DNA of 64,000 nucleotides, taken from the NCBI GenBank assembly GCA_040437565.1, contig JBDOQK010000061.1, positions 124,001 through 188,000 of the forward strand, in the 5' to 3' direction. The DNA is from Albugo candida (taxonomy: Eukaryota > Oomycota > Peronosporomycetes > Albuginales). The notes under the pieces are model-generated. The model ran no database searches and was not told the origin of the DNA. It saw nothing but the letters and a program-made list of their open reading frames with translations. Below are positions 1 to 18,493 of the stretch, in pieces (position 1 is the first letter of the stretch; every line of letters starts with the position of its first letter). Position numbers and translations under genes: made by a program.

Positions 1-543
1 GATACTTACACTGAAAGTCGCTCCAGTTTCGATATCGACTTTGCTCGGGAAGAAGGATCGACTGAAGAACCACAAGACGATGATATTCTGGATATACAAG
101 CAGCCGAAATAATTGCACATAATCAACCTGGAGCAACTCCACGCACTTTCGAACTGGAAGAAGATACAAATGTCACAACTATATCACCGAGAGATCGATC
201 AGAATCTCCTGAACCCGGCAGCTTGAGTCAAAGTGAGCAACCGGAACCGTACGACTACAAAAGTCCTTCATTCAACTTTATCGATCCCCGTAATGACATT
301 GTGACATCATCACAGCACACAAACCTCGGCCATGAAAACCACATTCAAAGTCCACCTGCCGCTCCATTCGACATGGTCCACGATGAGTCTCGTCAAAGTA
401 TCGAACGACCGAGCGATTTGTCCAGATCACAAACCAACGCATTGAACAGCAGTGGTGGCTACCGACGTGAATCACTGAATTTACTCGGATACCCTTACGC
501 AAAACGCAACACTTCACGTAAACAACATCCATTCTCTGGTTAA
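1..543 (+). CDS. 3' end of an unrecognised protein (180 aa seen)
   Basis: The frame is open from base 1 to a TAA at 541-543, so this is the C-terminal 180 residues of a gene that begins outside the window. The first ATG-like codon inside (a TTG at 223) is not a start. The visible part is polar and of low complexity, rich in Ser, Asp, Glu, Gln and Pro, with acidic runs such as EEPQDDD and a basic tail ending KRNTSRKQHPFSG. I see no membrane segment or known domain; it is probably a disordered tail. It lies 261 bp upstream of PEX1 on the same strand. Function unknown; coding status is fairly sure because of the long stop-free frame with host-like composition. Confidence 0.6.
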   Translation, partial: DTYTESRSSFDIDFAREEGSTEEPQDDDILDIQAAEIIAHNQPGATPRTFELEEDTNVTTISPRDRSESPEPGSLSQSEQPEPYDYKSPSFNFIDPRNDIVTSSQHTNLGHENHIQSPPAAPFDMVHDESRQSIERPSDLSRSQTNALNSSGGYRRESLNLLGYPYAKRNTSRKQHPFSG

Positions 544-804
544 GTAATAGTGAGTTTTGTGTCTGACGAATAGCAAAATAGCTTGAGATGTGAGTGAGAA
601 CTTTTTGATTCATATTATTTTGTTAATTAGTATGCTCAATCCATGTCGTCGTTTTGCTTGTTGTCAATCTGTGCACTGATTCTTTGAGTCTGAGCGGAGC
701 CTTTTGCATGAGACAAAAGTGGCAGAGAGCTCTTCTTTTGAAATGTACGACATTTCTCATCAAAGTGATCCAATTGGTGGCGAGAAATTCGCGATATAAA
801 GTGA
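544..804. other. intergenic spacer upstream of PEX1
   Basis: A 261 bp spacer between the stop of the first gene and the PEX1 start. A frame is open across 654-959 on the + strand, but it overlaps PEX1 exon 1 in another phase and resembles nothing. I see no clear core promoter motif. Confidence 0.5.
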
Positions 805-5577
<4,773 letters not shown>

Positions 5578-5677
5578 NNNNNNNNNNNNNNNNNNNNNNN
5601 NNNNNNNNNNNNNNNNNNNNNNNNNNNNNNNNNNNNNNNNNNNNNNNNNNNNNNNNNNNNNNNNNNNNNNNNNNNNN
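5578..5677. other. assembly gap 1 (100 N)
   Basis: Exactly 100 N, flanked by the 1025 bp exact repeat 4553-5577 and 5678-6702. True size is probably zero or negative. Confidence 0.95.
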
Positions 5678-5764
5678 GTTGTGTGCCCGCTTTTTCCAAC
5701 ATTTAGCGAGGCCTGAAGCACTGCATGATTCTCAGCTGATTTGACCGTGTGTTGACTTTGTTTA

Positions 5765-7912
<2,148 letters not shown>

Positions 7913-8454
7913 ATCACTATACTTATGATAGTACAGTGTTCTTTTGCTTTCAGTGACATTAAAATTCGCTAAAGTAATAACAGTACCGAATCCAGCAACT
8001 CGATGAACAATTAATGTATTTAGTCGAATCTCATCGAAAGAAATGAGAATTTTTACTGCAAATGCAAACGATTCCTCCGATTAATCGATCGGTTTGAATA
8101 CGCGTATGATGCATCGAGAGATGCTTTCCGGTCGCAACGACATCGGTGCTTATTTGTGTAGCGGCGATGACAGGAACACAAAGTCAGCAGTAGCTTTGCA
8201 TGTCAATAAGAGTATTCCGAATGTGTAGAAATCGATAAAGTCGATGCAAAATGCCAAGTACTCGTTTGTATTTAACATCAATGTGCAATCAGACTTTTAA
8301 TATAAGCGATAAGGGTCGAATGTACACAACTCTTTCGTGGGGTGTACGAGTGTTTATTTGGCGCAAATTCTAAGCTGTGCAATTTCAAACCTTACATACT
8401 GGTTAATTATGTAATTTCCATGTCGAAACACACCATTCCCCGAAATAATCGATA
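7913..8454. promoter_or_regulatory. 542 bp divergent promoter region, KARS / SCFD2-like
   Basis: The only non-coding DNA between two head-to-head start codons, so it should carry both promoters. I see no obvious TATA box close to either ATG and no clear repeated motif. The assignment rests on position alone. Confidence 0.5.
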
Positions 8455-11306
8455 ATGGTCCTCGATCTCCGCGCACAAATAGTGCATCACGTCGCAGAGC
8501 TCGCGCACTGTATCAAAGGTAACGTCGTTGCAGTGGACGACGGCGCGCTTGAATCATTACGATGGTCTGGATCGCTTTCCATCCTGCTCAAAGACTTTGA
8601 GGTTCCATCCATCTTGTCCATTTCTGATTTGGAAAGTTGCCAAAATCGAGAAGAATTGGTCCAACTAATAGCTCCCTGCAAGAGCTCGTCACATTTCGTA
8701 ATGGAAAGGGCGGAGAATGGCAAAAACGATGCTCGTGATACGCTTGTGCTACTTATCAGTGACTATCTGTGGGACTATCGGAATCTAATGGAGAAATTGG
8801 TCAATTGGGACGTCATACAAATACTTGTCTGCAGTACAGTCTCGGAAGAAACTCATATCTGCTGTACAAAATATGGAAGAGAATGCAGTGCGATCAACTT
8901 TAATAAACTTACCGAAGAAATTCTTTCAAGCAACTCGAAACAATCCGATCCTGCTGCAAATTCGTGTGTTAAATCAACCGCAAGCAACACAGAAGAGCTC
9001 AACGATGAATGGGAGTGGGGTGAAGAGGAGGAAAAGATCATCAAACAGAGTGAAAGGCCTTTACATATTGTCCATACTCCGCTTCATTATTCACCGATTC
9101 TTTCAAATAACTCAAAAACAATCTCGCCGTCGTTATTTGTGTTATCGAACGCACAATGTGCATCCGCGTTTCCTCTTTTGCTCTCGCACATCCAAAAGAA
9201 TCCAGCAAACTTATACAAACATGTTAGAGAAGTACCACCGCAAAGCATCCCTTCTGAAGCGCGAAGTGCCTGGAAACATGTCGCCTATACTCTGAAAGAC
9301 ATATTTCACAATATGAATCTTCAGGTTCTTACAACCTACTAAACTTTTGGTGTACGCTATTGAACTTCAATGGTGCTGACAGGTGCAAGATCGAATTTTT
9401 GCGATTGGGTCGACTTCGGTGAAAATTGGACATACATTGGTATGCTGATCAAAAGTGTATCTTTCTTGTGATTCATGTCAAGTTTAGCTGCAGAATTTGA
9501 GTACTAAATCGGCAAACAAGACATCGATACCAATAGAGGCTTCCCTTATTCTGATGGATAGAATGATGGATCTGGCCACGCCTTGCTCCTTCGACGAAAC
9601 ACTACTGGATGCTTTACTCCGTAAAATACCGCAAACACCATCCTGCAGTACTACAACGAGCAATATTTCTGTGGTAAGGCTTGTCGCTGATCGTAGAATT
9701 TCGCTAATAGCTTCATTTTTCATAATGTAGCCCTTGAGGAAGCCTAATTTGGTCGAAGTTTATCCACTTGCTGGAGCAGACCCACAGCCGACTGAGATCG
9801 CACACTCTGATCACCTGTACAAGATATCTTCATTTGTGTCCGATCTCGACTGGAAAGGTGGCGCGACACTCTGCCATCCATCTAGCGATCATGCGTGCAC
9901 AGTTCTCCGAGCGTTAGCTTTCATGTCACCCAAATTGGCGCTTCGGGAACTTGATAGACGACTTCAAATCGTTGAACGACAGCTACAATTACCACCTTGT
10001 AAGATGTTCAAAAACAAAAAAGAAGTCAGAGGTCGTGATGTTGTCCTCCGTCGTCTTGGCAATATTCTGCGGGCTGATAGAAGCGCTCGATCAAAGTACT
10101 CCGCATTGATTGAGATTGGTATGTTAGTGCTTGAAACATTGGAACGATTGGATCTAGATGCTAGTATCTGGAGCGAATGTCGTGATCGAACAAAGCGTCA
10201 TGATCAATTAAGACAAAAGCATGCAACAGAATGGATTCTTCCCGAAATCATCGATTGGGTGCAGCGTCAGCTTACAGCCAGCCCCCAGCGGACACAGTCG
10301 TTAAAGCTATCATACATTTTATCGCTTCTTATTCACGCCTTTGCATTATCGTCGGACGTAGTACTCGAAGATCATACGCTTCAGATGTTGCGCACAATGC
10401 TGGTCAACTTGGTGCTAAAGGTCTCACTCGTCAAAAAAACACGTTGACATGCTCTCAACTACTATCCCGTAGACATTGTACACGGAACCGGATGCAATAT
10501 CATCATGCTTTCCGGATTTGTATCAGCAATTGCAGACTACGCCGACGACAAAAGTGTCAAAGCAGAGAAGCGCCTCGAAAGAGGATGATTGGGACTGGGA
10601 AGACGGTACTTTTGATGACGCAAATGGTGAAGACGACAATAACAATGAGGCAGCCTCTGTCTCCGCCGTGTCTCTCTACGTGGAGAAACTCGTTGAGATC
10701 TTCAAGGTTGCAGTAACTCAATGTCTTCTCGCTGCAACATCTGACGTACATGCTTACACGATAGGAAATTGCGCAAGTGCATGCGGATTCAGCAGACTTT
10801 GTATCGACATTATCGAATAGTATGACGAATTCACTGCCAACACACTCACTTGTAGCACAACTGGTAGCTTGGATGTACGATCCTACCAACCACTCATTTC
10901 GAGGCATTGAACATGTATGTTGGAAGATCAATAACATCGAAATTTATTCCGTGCTGTGTGACCAATGTACTGCATGTAGATTGTGGATGCATCCGAGCAA
11001 CTAACTCGTGCAGGCATTGACCTATTGAGAAGCGGTTTCAGTCGCTTTGGTTTCACATCGTCACCGGATGCTTCCAAATGCTCTTTGTCTTCCTCCGCTC
11101 AGCACCAACTACAATCAGGGCGAGTCATTGTGATTTTTGTAGTCGGAGGAATAACGTTGAAAGAAGTCATGGAGATCCAAAGAATTATCGAATTGAAGCA
11201 AAATTGCAAGGACTGGGAAATCGTCATTGGAAGTACGACAATTACAAATGGTGAAATCCTTTTGCGTCAAATATTCGGCAAAAACTGGAGCGGCACGAGG
11301 GCTTGA
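8455..11306 (+). CDS. SCFD2: SCFD2-like Sec1/Munc18 family protein
   Basis: Exons: 8455-9324, 9383-9439, 9488-9673, 9731-10420, 10473-10706, 10765-10914, 10980-11306; 837 residues in phase, introns 48-65 nt GT-AG. Matches to animal SCFD2: ASLILMDRMMDLATP (family VFVDRTLDLTG), the LxKYSALIEIGMLVLETLE helix region, FKEIAQVHADSADF, and the end RVIVIFVVGGITLKEV, which is the most conserved stretch. Sec1/Munc18 proteins bind SNAREs and guide vesicle fusion; SCFD2 itself is poorly studied, so the exact membrane step is not known. Two acidic inserts are unusual: NDEWEWGEEEE (about 187) and the Asp/Asn-rich DDWDWEDGTFDDANGEDDNNN after exon 4; they make the protein longer than the roughly 680-residue human one. 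Family assignment is good; orthology to SCFD2 rather than another Sec1 type rests mainly on the C-terminus. Confidence 0.85.
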
Positions 11307-13190
11307 AGCCTTCTCCTTACCAGAAAAATCCGTTTTATTTCATGCAAAAGATGAACAGAGAAAATATCTTGAATGCAACTTTACTTGATCCTGGGTAATC
11401 GTCGATTTCAAATCGAAGTTACTATCGCAGTATCACATAAGTGAGTAATTTGAATGATCAGAGAAAAGCAGAAATCTGTTATACAGCTCTTAATTGATTG
11501 ATGCCTCTGGATAATATGCGCGGTGTGCTCACGAATATATGCGCTAGCTGACCATTGCTTTTCTCTTCAAAACTTCTTTTCACTCGCTATATTCGAGAAT
11601 ATGATTGTCAGTTGTCACGGTGCATTTACCTTCTGATTGAAGTTGAGACATTCAACCCCGATCGAAAATTCCGTTTGCATACGCATTCAGGGTCGATGAA
11701 GGATTTGGCAGACAGTGAACATGCTAACATCAAGGCCGTTTTCGTAAGGCTTTGTGCACGCCTTTGATAGATAGAAGCTGTTTACCCTCCTGCATACACA
11801 TTCGCATTCGAAAAAAACTCCAATCTCCTTAAAAGGACAGTAAGCGCTTTTCGACACAGCAATCCGACATCATTTATACATTACTAAAAATGGTTTTTGA
11901 GTCAGGTGCGATAAATCAGTGGATGCAGGCGATAATCTGTATTGGAGTTTCCAGCACTCGATACAGCCGCTAGTATAGATTTCAGGCAAAAGTGTATGGC
12001 TGTATATAACGAATCCCTGTATCCAGCTGCTAGATTTCGAGTATGAGATAGCTGCATTCAATTGATAATCATTCTTTAGACATCTTTACTATGCTTACGG
12101 CTCTATCAGTTTTATGATGTCGAAAACGGAGTGCTTGACGTCTATGAAGATACATGTAATTGCGTGAACGGAAAATGCGCAATACACAGGTGTCTCACAG
12201 CTACATTTATGCCTAAGCAGTGCAAATGGAAAACCATTCCAGCATGATGGAGAGCTTAGACTGGCCTTGTGGATAAAACGACATCAAATTCAGCCAACGA
12301 GCGTGAGTAAAATAAGAATGTAGATGTCGAAAGTCGTGCATGCTACGTACCACAGCTGCTATCGAATCTCTCCCTGAAGCCTGTTTCTTTTGATTTAATG
12401 TATTCGAGCTACAGAAAAAGCTTATCTAACATTCTATCTAAGGCATGAACCATCTAAAATCACGAGTTAAATCTGTCGAGTGGTAGAGAGCCCTCGAGAA
12501 CAGAAAATGTGTTACAGAAATGTCGTGTGCTACTGCAGAAAATCCATGTGACTGCATTCTATCCACGTTTCTAAGTGAAATATATCTCTCAAGGCTCTAG
12601 AAATTTGTAATCGTGGGTGGTGTCTTACTGGATAACTCCTTCCAAGTTGGAAAAATGGAATGGTGCCAGCATCTCCATACGTGAGAAAGCACCTTGACAT
12701 TGACATTTTTCATAAATTTGCGACCATGACACCCAATTCCATGACACCCGAGTTTTGGAGTGTATGTGATAGGAAATCAGCTTTGCAATGATGTGCACTC
12801 AGCCAGTTGATTAAAATAAATTGTGCAGTGTTGTACTGGAGAACAATCGAGAACAATTTGCATAGAAACGTACCATGTGCGAATTTCTTCAAAGAATATC
12901 CAGATAGAGCTAGACTTGAAACTGATATCTTAAACATTGTTGTCTCTGCGGTTACTCAACATCAAGATAGCGCTCGCAGCAGGATGGTGACGAAGAGGAT
13001 GTAGGGAGGGCGAAAAACCCCCAGCTTGAGGCTACCCTGGAGGTCGGTACGAGCCTATGCGCCATCGATACAGGCACCTGAGCAGGAGTGACACAATCCT
13101 TCGAGAAACTTTTCTTTCCTAATGACACAAGTAACGCGATGAATAGCCGCTCCAGCTTCTCAAACATCAAATTGGTCCCTTAGAATGCCT
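11307..13190. other. no gene recognised (1.9 kb)
   Basis: Stops are frequent in all six frames and the few open stretches (for example 12807-13004 +, 12710-12937 -) resemble nothing. About 12960-13110 (+) is richer in GC and acidic codons (GDEEDVGRAKN...) and may be a gene or element relic. I see no terminal repeats. Confidence 0.4.
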
Positions 13191-13453
13191 AGCACCACGC
13201 AGCGGAGTTCATCCGCTGCCAAGCTTATTCCGATGCTGAGATTAAAGCTGTCCGTTGGCACTGTAGAACGTATCCTCTTGACTATCAGCTGAAGCGACTA
13301 GTCCAAGATCGAAAACATGCTGCTGCTAAAAACAGACATCTTATGAACTCATGCAAGAAAGAAAACATCAGTAATATTATTATTTTCTCAGGAGAGAAAC
13401 CAAAAGTTTTGCGGGATCAAGGATTACAAATTCTTGCATTTTATGCCTTATAG
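13191..13453 (+). pseudogene. open fragment with coiled-coil look, unrecognised
   Basis: A stop-free stretch without its own start codon reads AEFIRCQAYSDAEIKAVRW, then HCRTYPLDYQLKRLVQDRKH and on to a TAG at 13453. The heptad-like, Arg/Lys/Glu-rich reading suggests part of a coiled coil in a broken host gene. I cannot name the family. It ends about 300 bp before the copia LTR at 13760. Confidence 0.25.
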
Positions 13454-13759
13454 GAACAAAACAAGCACGGTCTTGACCACCTTTAGCACCTGTGACGATT
13501 CACAATGAATTATGCTGCCGGGGAGCAGATCAGAGCTATCATATTTACATTATTCGGCTATATTTTGCTACTTGCATGGCTTGAAATTCATCTATTAGTA
13601 GGACAGCGCTGATATCATGTTTCCACATTGCCCCAGTGTAAATAAGCGAGAAATTTGTCGCTTTTAACGCGTAAATGATACACTCATGCGATTGGAAAGC
13701 TGGGACTAACTTCAAGGTCGACGTTCTACAGGAGTTCTACCAGAGTCTCTGACTACCAA

Positions 13760-13985
13760 TGTCGTTTTACCGAGAGGAAGGATAAGCTACTTTATTGGTG
13801 ACAAAAGCCGAAGTCCGTATATTAGTCCTATCTAACCGCTAAAACGTTCTCTTCTCGGGGCCTAACATGGTATGACCTGGTATGTACCGTTTCTATCCCT
13901 GACGTACCATCCACGCGGTGATTATGCCGCTAGATCGGATTCCCGCCATGTCTCGAACTCAGCGTAGATACATCGCTTTTCAACA
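13760..13985 (-). repeat. copia-1 3' LTR
   Basis: Pairs with 18274-18493. Shared blocks include ttttaccgagaggaaggata and tatgccgctagatcggattc. On the minus strand it starts TGTTGAAAAGCG directly after the GGV codons of the polyprotein. Confidence 0.8.
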
Positions 13986-14319
13986 CTCCTCCATCATGGT
14001 GTCGCGTGTACGTATCGCCTCCACGTTCCATTCCTTGACTTACCCATCAAGTCTCGCAACCGGACAGCGCTAAACGCTTTAGTTAGCAGGTCAGCCACCA
14101 TCGCTTCGGTCGGGATGTAGACAGGTTTCATGAAAGCTTTCTTAGCATATTCGTTGTTTAATTTCAGCTTGATTTTAATGTGCTTTGCACGCGTCGAGCT
14201 TTCTTCATTTTTTTTAATTGACGAATTGCCTCTTGATTATCCATCTTCATAGTCATCGGCAATGCAAACTTGAAGTCTGATTCAGTAACAAGCTCACGTG
14301 GGCTCCATACCCAGCTCAT

Positions 14320-14383
14320 TTGAAGGTGTCTATATTACTAGAATTAGACTAACTGACTTCTCTAGTTGCCTAGGCTATCTTAA
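14320..14383 (+). repeat. repeat X (probable copia-type LTR piece) inside SINE B
   Basis: gaaggtgtctatattactag and the following 45 bp match 39003-39066 (+), the complement of 35085-35149, and the complement of 35489-35551. It is cut by gap 2, so its far end is unknown. Confidence 0.65.
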
Positions 14384-14483
14384 NNNNNNNNNNNNNNNNN
14401 NNNNNNNNNNNNNNNNNNNNNNNNNNNNNNNNNNNNNNNNNNNNNNNNNNNNNNNNNNNNNNNNNNNNNNNNNNNNNNNNNNN
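14384..14483. other. assembly gap 2 (100 N)
   Basis: 100 N; no duplication of the flanks. It falls inside repeat X, a multicopy sequence, which probably broke the assembly. Confidence 0.9.
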
Positions 14484-17400
14484 CCCCTGCCGGAGGTCGT
14501 TAGTTCGATCCTCGGCAGTGTGGGCAGCGGTTTGAGCCCACCCAAGCAATAAGCTTGGAAATTATCTGCCTCCCTAGGTTTGAAGTCAGACTTAAGTGAT
14601 ATTCACACGGTCAGGGAGGGGCTCATGATAGGATAAGAAAGGTAGTTAAAGAACCAGATAAACAGTGTAATGAAATCCTTGACAAAGTAATTAGCTCACG
14701 TAACCCCAATAAATCTTGTCCTGCGTGTAAAGCCGACGGAAACTCTGTTTCCATTGTGGATAGTGCTACGGCTGTCTGCTTTCGGCAGGTACATCCCAAA
14801 ATCATGCCATTCATGCGATATTTCCCACCGCTGATAGATTTGCGGTCGACTTTATCACCAGCAAAATCAGCGTCGTTGTAGCTTGTAAGCTCGAACGTAG
14901 CGATTTCTGCAGTTCCTTTTGCATAAGCCGAAGCGTAACTTCCTTAGTTCCTTTTAGGTGTTTTTCTATTCGCCTAACCAGCTGCCATTCGCTTGTAGTA
15001 GGTGCGTGTGATGGGCGACTTGCTCGGTGTGCCGCATAAGCGCTCTCCGAGTGCGTAGACCGTGCTAGCCATAGTAGTGAGCCCACAAACAACTGGAAAT
15101 TCCGCACCAATGCAGATTCATATGAATCCTCATTAGGAAGCAGTGGGTCTACCTCGCGCAAATTGTTGTCATAGGCGCCTTGACATATGCATTTGGCGCA
15201 TCTCCATGTCTTGCTGGAACGGCCCAAATATCCGATAACGCCAAATCTACTTTTCATGTGGTCGTGTCCATGACAGCGGCAAAATTCATTGTAGAGTTAT
15301 CTCCATATGACTCTACTGCTCATTACCGCACGCTACCATGCGTGAATTGTAGCGTTCCACATCGCCATTTGCATTTGTTTTCGTCTTAAGAACCCGTTTT
15401 GTGTCAAGTGGGTGCATTTGATCAGTGCGTGTAACCAGCTTCCCACGTGTCATCCGCGATCAGAGAATCAAGTTCGAATTTGCTACATGCTTCCATTCTT
15501 TACTTTTGTCGCTTTTCATTGCAGCATTACAGCTGTTTGGATCTTCGTGGCAAACCAACCCAGCTATCTCACACGATGGGTTCTTTTTCCCACCGTATAG
15601 CGTAACCATATCTATGCCTGGACCAGACACTAATGGTTCATCGAAAGGACCTTTTGGGAGCCGACTTCATTGACATCCACGTTTTCCATGAGTGTTTTCT
15701 TGATATATCCCTTGCGCGGCTCCTCCCGATGTCCAGCATCGTTACTTGTACTTACACGCTTTTCATCGTTTATTTCTCCCTCAAACCCCTCACTGACTTT
15801 ACGGTGAGCTGCGCATTTGCTTCCTCGCTCAAAGTATTGATATTCTGGACGTGCTGCGTGGTACGTACCACCCGGGATCTCGTAAATAGAACACGATACC
15901 CTTTGATTTCATCGTTATTCCCGGTAATGATGCCCTCCTCTCTGCGTCGATTTAGTGCTTTGTGCTTTGGCTTTTGGATAGCAGTACACGGTAAGCCGAA
16001 AATAACAATATCGGTTAGTCGAGGCTTTATGCCTGTAAGCACCTCAATTGGTGACGCGCGACCAATGTTTTCTCAAGTTGGGCTGCGATTGAGAATATAC
16101 GCTGATTATTCCGTGCATCGCCCAGAAGCTCAGAAGTAAACTAGATCCAGAATTCAGGAAGCGTATCAAATTCATTATCGTTTGGTGCAATTCGCCTTTC
16201 CGTTGGATGCCTGGTTATCGGCTTCCGCTAGCTGTCGATAAACACCCTTATTCTTGCAGAAAAAAGCGACCACCTTGTATTCAGTCCCCCCATCTGTGTG
16301 TAGGCAGTGGATCTTGCAATCAAATCGCTTCTCGGAGTAGACGAGAAACCGATCAAACTGCTTCATCGCTTTGTCTTTTGTCTTGACGAGTAACACGTGG
16401 CAGTAATTGCTCTTGGGGTCGATGAAGTTTATCATGTACCGGCTTCCAATTCTGTTGGTCGGCGTGATTGACCCCTTGATGTCATTGCAGATGACACGGC
16501 CGATTCTGTCAATGGGCGCGATCAATCATCCCGTGTTTATTGTGACTGTGTGTTGCGTCTTTGTTTACCATGAGCACATGTAACACAAATCGGTCTTTTC
16601 TTGTTCGTAAGACGGATTCGATTCTCACGGTCACCTGCCATGCGCTCAATTGTATCATGCGACAGATGAGCGAAGCATAAGTGAAAATCCAGCAAACTGC
16701 CTGATTGTATATCTGGGTCCGGCAAACTCATTGCTTCATCGAGCGCCATGGCAGCGCAGTCGTTCTCTTGCTTCATGTTAGTCTTCAAAGCTTTCACCAC
16801 TAGTACATTGTTCGGACCCTTTTCCACGCCAAATACGTTGCATCCATCACTGCGACAGGCAAAGTAACGTTTATTTCCGTCGTAGAAGAGCTCGTACCCC
16901 ATCTACTCAATTATTCGATACAGAATAATACTCCACGGGAGGTTTTCTGCGTAATATACTTCACGTAGCTTCACTTAGCGAACTTTACCGTCAACGCAAA
17001 ACATGAAATCAGCGCTTCCCTCGAATCCAGGAGCATGCACTCTAGCTGTCCCTAAGCGACGACTCCATTCACTGTCGAGAATCCAATGGAATGTGGACTT
17101 CATACCATGTACCACGGCCAGCTTAAAATTCCTCTACACATTGCTTGGGCAATCGCGCTTGTAGGGACATTCCTTTCCATATTAGAAGAAAGCATCTGAA
17201 TTCTTTCTCTCGTGACAGCTTTCCTGTCTACGATCCCCATCTACCTTGTTCTTGACAGCGGCTACGTTGGCATGCATCCAAAGATAGGTGTAGGTTCAGT
17301 CATCTGGACAAAGTGCACCAAGTTCTCTGCTTGTCCCACGGAATCATCTCGCTGCGGATTTAGACGCGATAGGAGAGCTTCTTGGAATGCAATTGACAAG

Positions 17401-18273
17401 CAGGAATACTTAGCAATATTCTCGAGAACCTGAACTGGTACACTACCAACAACATGACTCATAGCCATCATAAACATCATGTGATCATTCTATGAAACGG
17501 AATCTTTCTTCTTCGACGTAAAGAGCTTGAAATGCCTGGGATATTGAAATCGTGGGGACGAACCTCATATTCATCTGGTCCATTGAATACCGCACTTGTG
17601 GGCTCTCATCATATCAGGTATCCACCTGGCTATGGAAGTGATGACCAGCTTTGCCAGTTAAGTACCTTCCAAAAACATCCAGCTTAATGTCTTCAGAGCA
17701 TAAGAACTCACTGAGTTCTTCCGCGATTCTAACCTGGCAAAGAATTCACTTCCCTCAAGAACCGAACCCAGCACCAAGACCAGGGTACACTTCCTTACCT
17801 TCGAAGCTATCGATTGCCATCCTTAGATTCCTCATTCCCGGTACCATTGGCGCCGCAAAGTACGCCGACGCTTGTGCCGTCTGTCCGCACATTCCTAGTA
17901 CCACTCCCGCTCTATCTGCCATTTGATACTTATGTCCTGCTTCATGCTGCTGCGAGGGACTTAACGCGACTTTGTCTCCAAGAGAGGTCAGCGTCATGCT
18001 ACGAACGAGTCTAATGCGCGCCTCCGCGCAAGTGCGAAAGGTGCCGCTACCTGCAGATACGACGGAAGCTTGGTCACCCTCAACCTGTTGAGATTTTCGC
18101 CTATCAAGGCGAGCTACGATGTCTCCTTCATCTCCGCAATCAATTCTAGTAGCCTGGTAACAGCTTTTCTCGCGCCGGGTCCTGTAATGGCTCTGTCATC
18201 GTCGGCTTGGGACATGCGCGGCGCTTGGGATCGATTTAAAGCAGCGTGATCCATAGGGCTTGGGCTCATAACC

Positions 18274-18493
18274 TGGACTTTTACCGAGAGGAAGGATAAG
18301 CTACTTGAGTGGTGGCAAAATCCGAATTCCGTATATTAGTCTTATTCAACTGCTAGAACTCTCTCTTCTTGTGAACTAACCTGGTATGTACCGTTTCTAT
18401 TTCCGACGTACCATCCACGCCGTTATTATGCCGCTAGATCGGATTCCCGCTGTTTCTCGTACTTAGCGAAAATACATCGCTTTGCAATAAACA
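18274..18493 (-). repeat. copia-1 5' LTR
   Basis: Partner of 13760-13985; on the minus strand it starts TGTTTATTGCAAAGCG. Shared borders are clear at both ends; no clear 5-bp target duplication outside. Confidence 0.75.

Larger units (their letters stand above)
14300..14686 (+). mobile_element. tRNA-derived SINE, copy B, inserted in copia-1
   Basis: Starts gggctccatacccagctca (the tRNA-like head) and, after an interrupting repeat and gap 2, continues with the box-B-like ggtcgttagttcgatcctcg and the body to gaaatccttgacaaa. Flanks 14285-14299 (gtaacaagctcacgt) and 14687-14701 (gtaattagctcacgt) are a 15-bp target duplication with two differences, as made by LINE machinery. The head is interrupted from 14320 by repeat X. 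Confidence 0.8.
13760..18493 (-). mobile_element. Ty1/copia element, old and broken (copia-1)
   Basis: Two LTR-like repeats of about 220 bp bound the element: 13760-13985 and 18274-18493, both TG...CA and roughly 80 percent alike by eye, which suggests a fairly old insertion. Parts seen on the minus strand, 5' to 3': GAG pre-integrase motif (about 16.9-16.5 kb, LCFAHLSHDTIERMAGD with CVTCAHGK), integrase core (16.5-16.2 kb, CLHTDGGTEYK), integrase tail (16.0-15.8 kb), the end of reverse transcriptase and RNase H (15.26-14.6 kb, RRIEKHLKGTKEVTL and CRKQTAVALSTMETEF), and the copia C-terminal tail running into GGVL just before the LTR at 13985. Much of reverse transcriptase is not visible. It is broken in many places (more than five). 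A SINE is inserted at 14300-14686. Confidence 0.85.

Noticed and set aside
223-543. 106-codon ORF starting at TTG 223
   Set aside because: The frame is open from base 1, so this is only the end of a longer protein; TTG is not a credible start here.
14484-14520. tRNA gene suggested by gttcgatcc at three sites (14.5, 35.57 and 41.57 kb)
   Set aside because: The same 180-bp non-tRNA body follows each; these are SINE heads, with target duplications at two of the sites.
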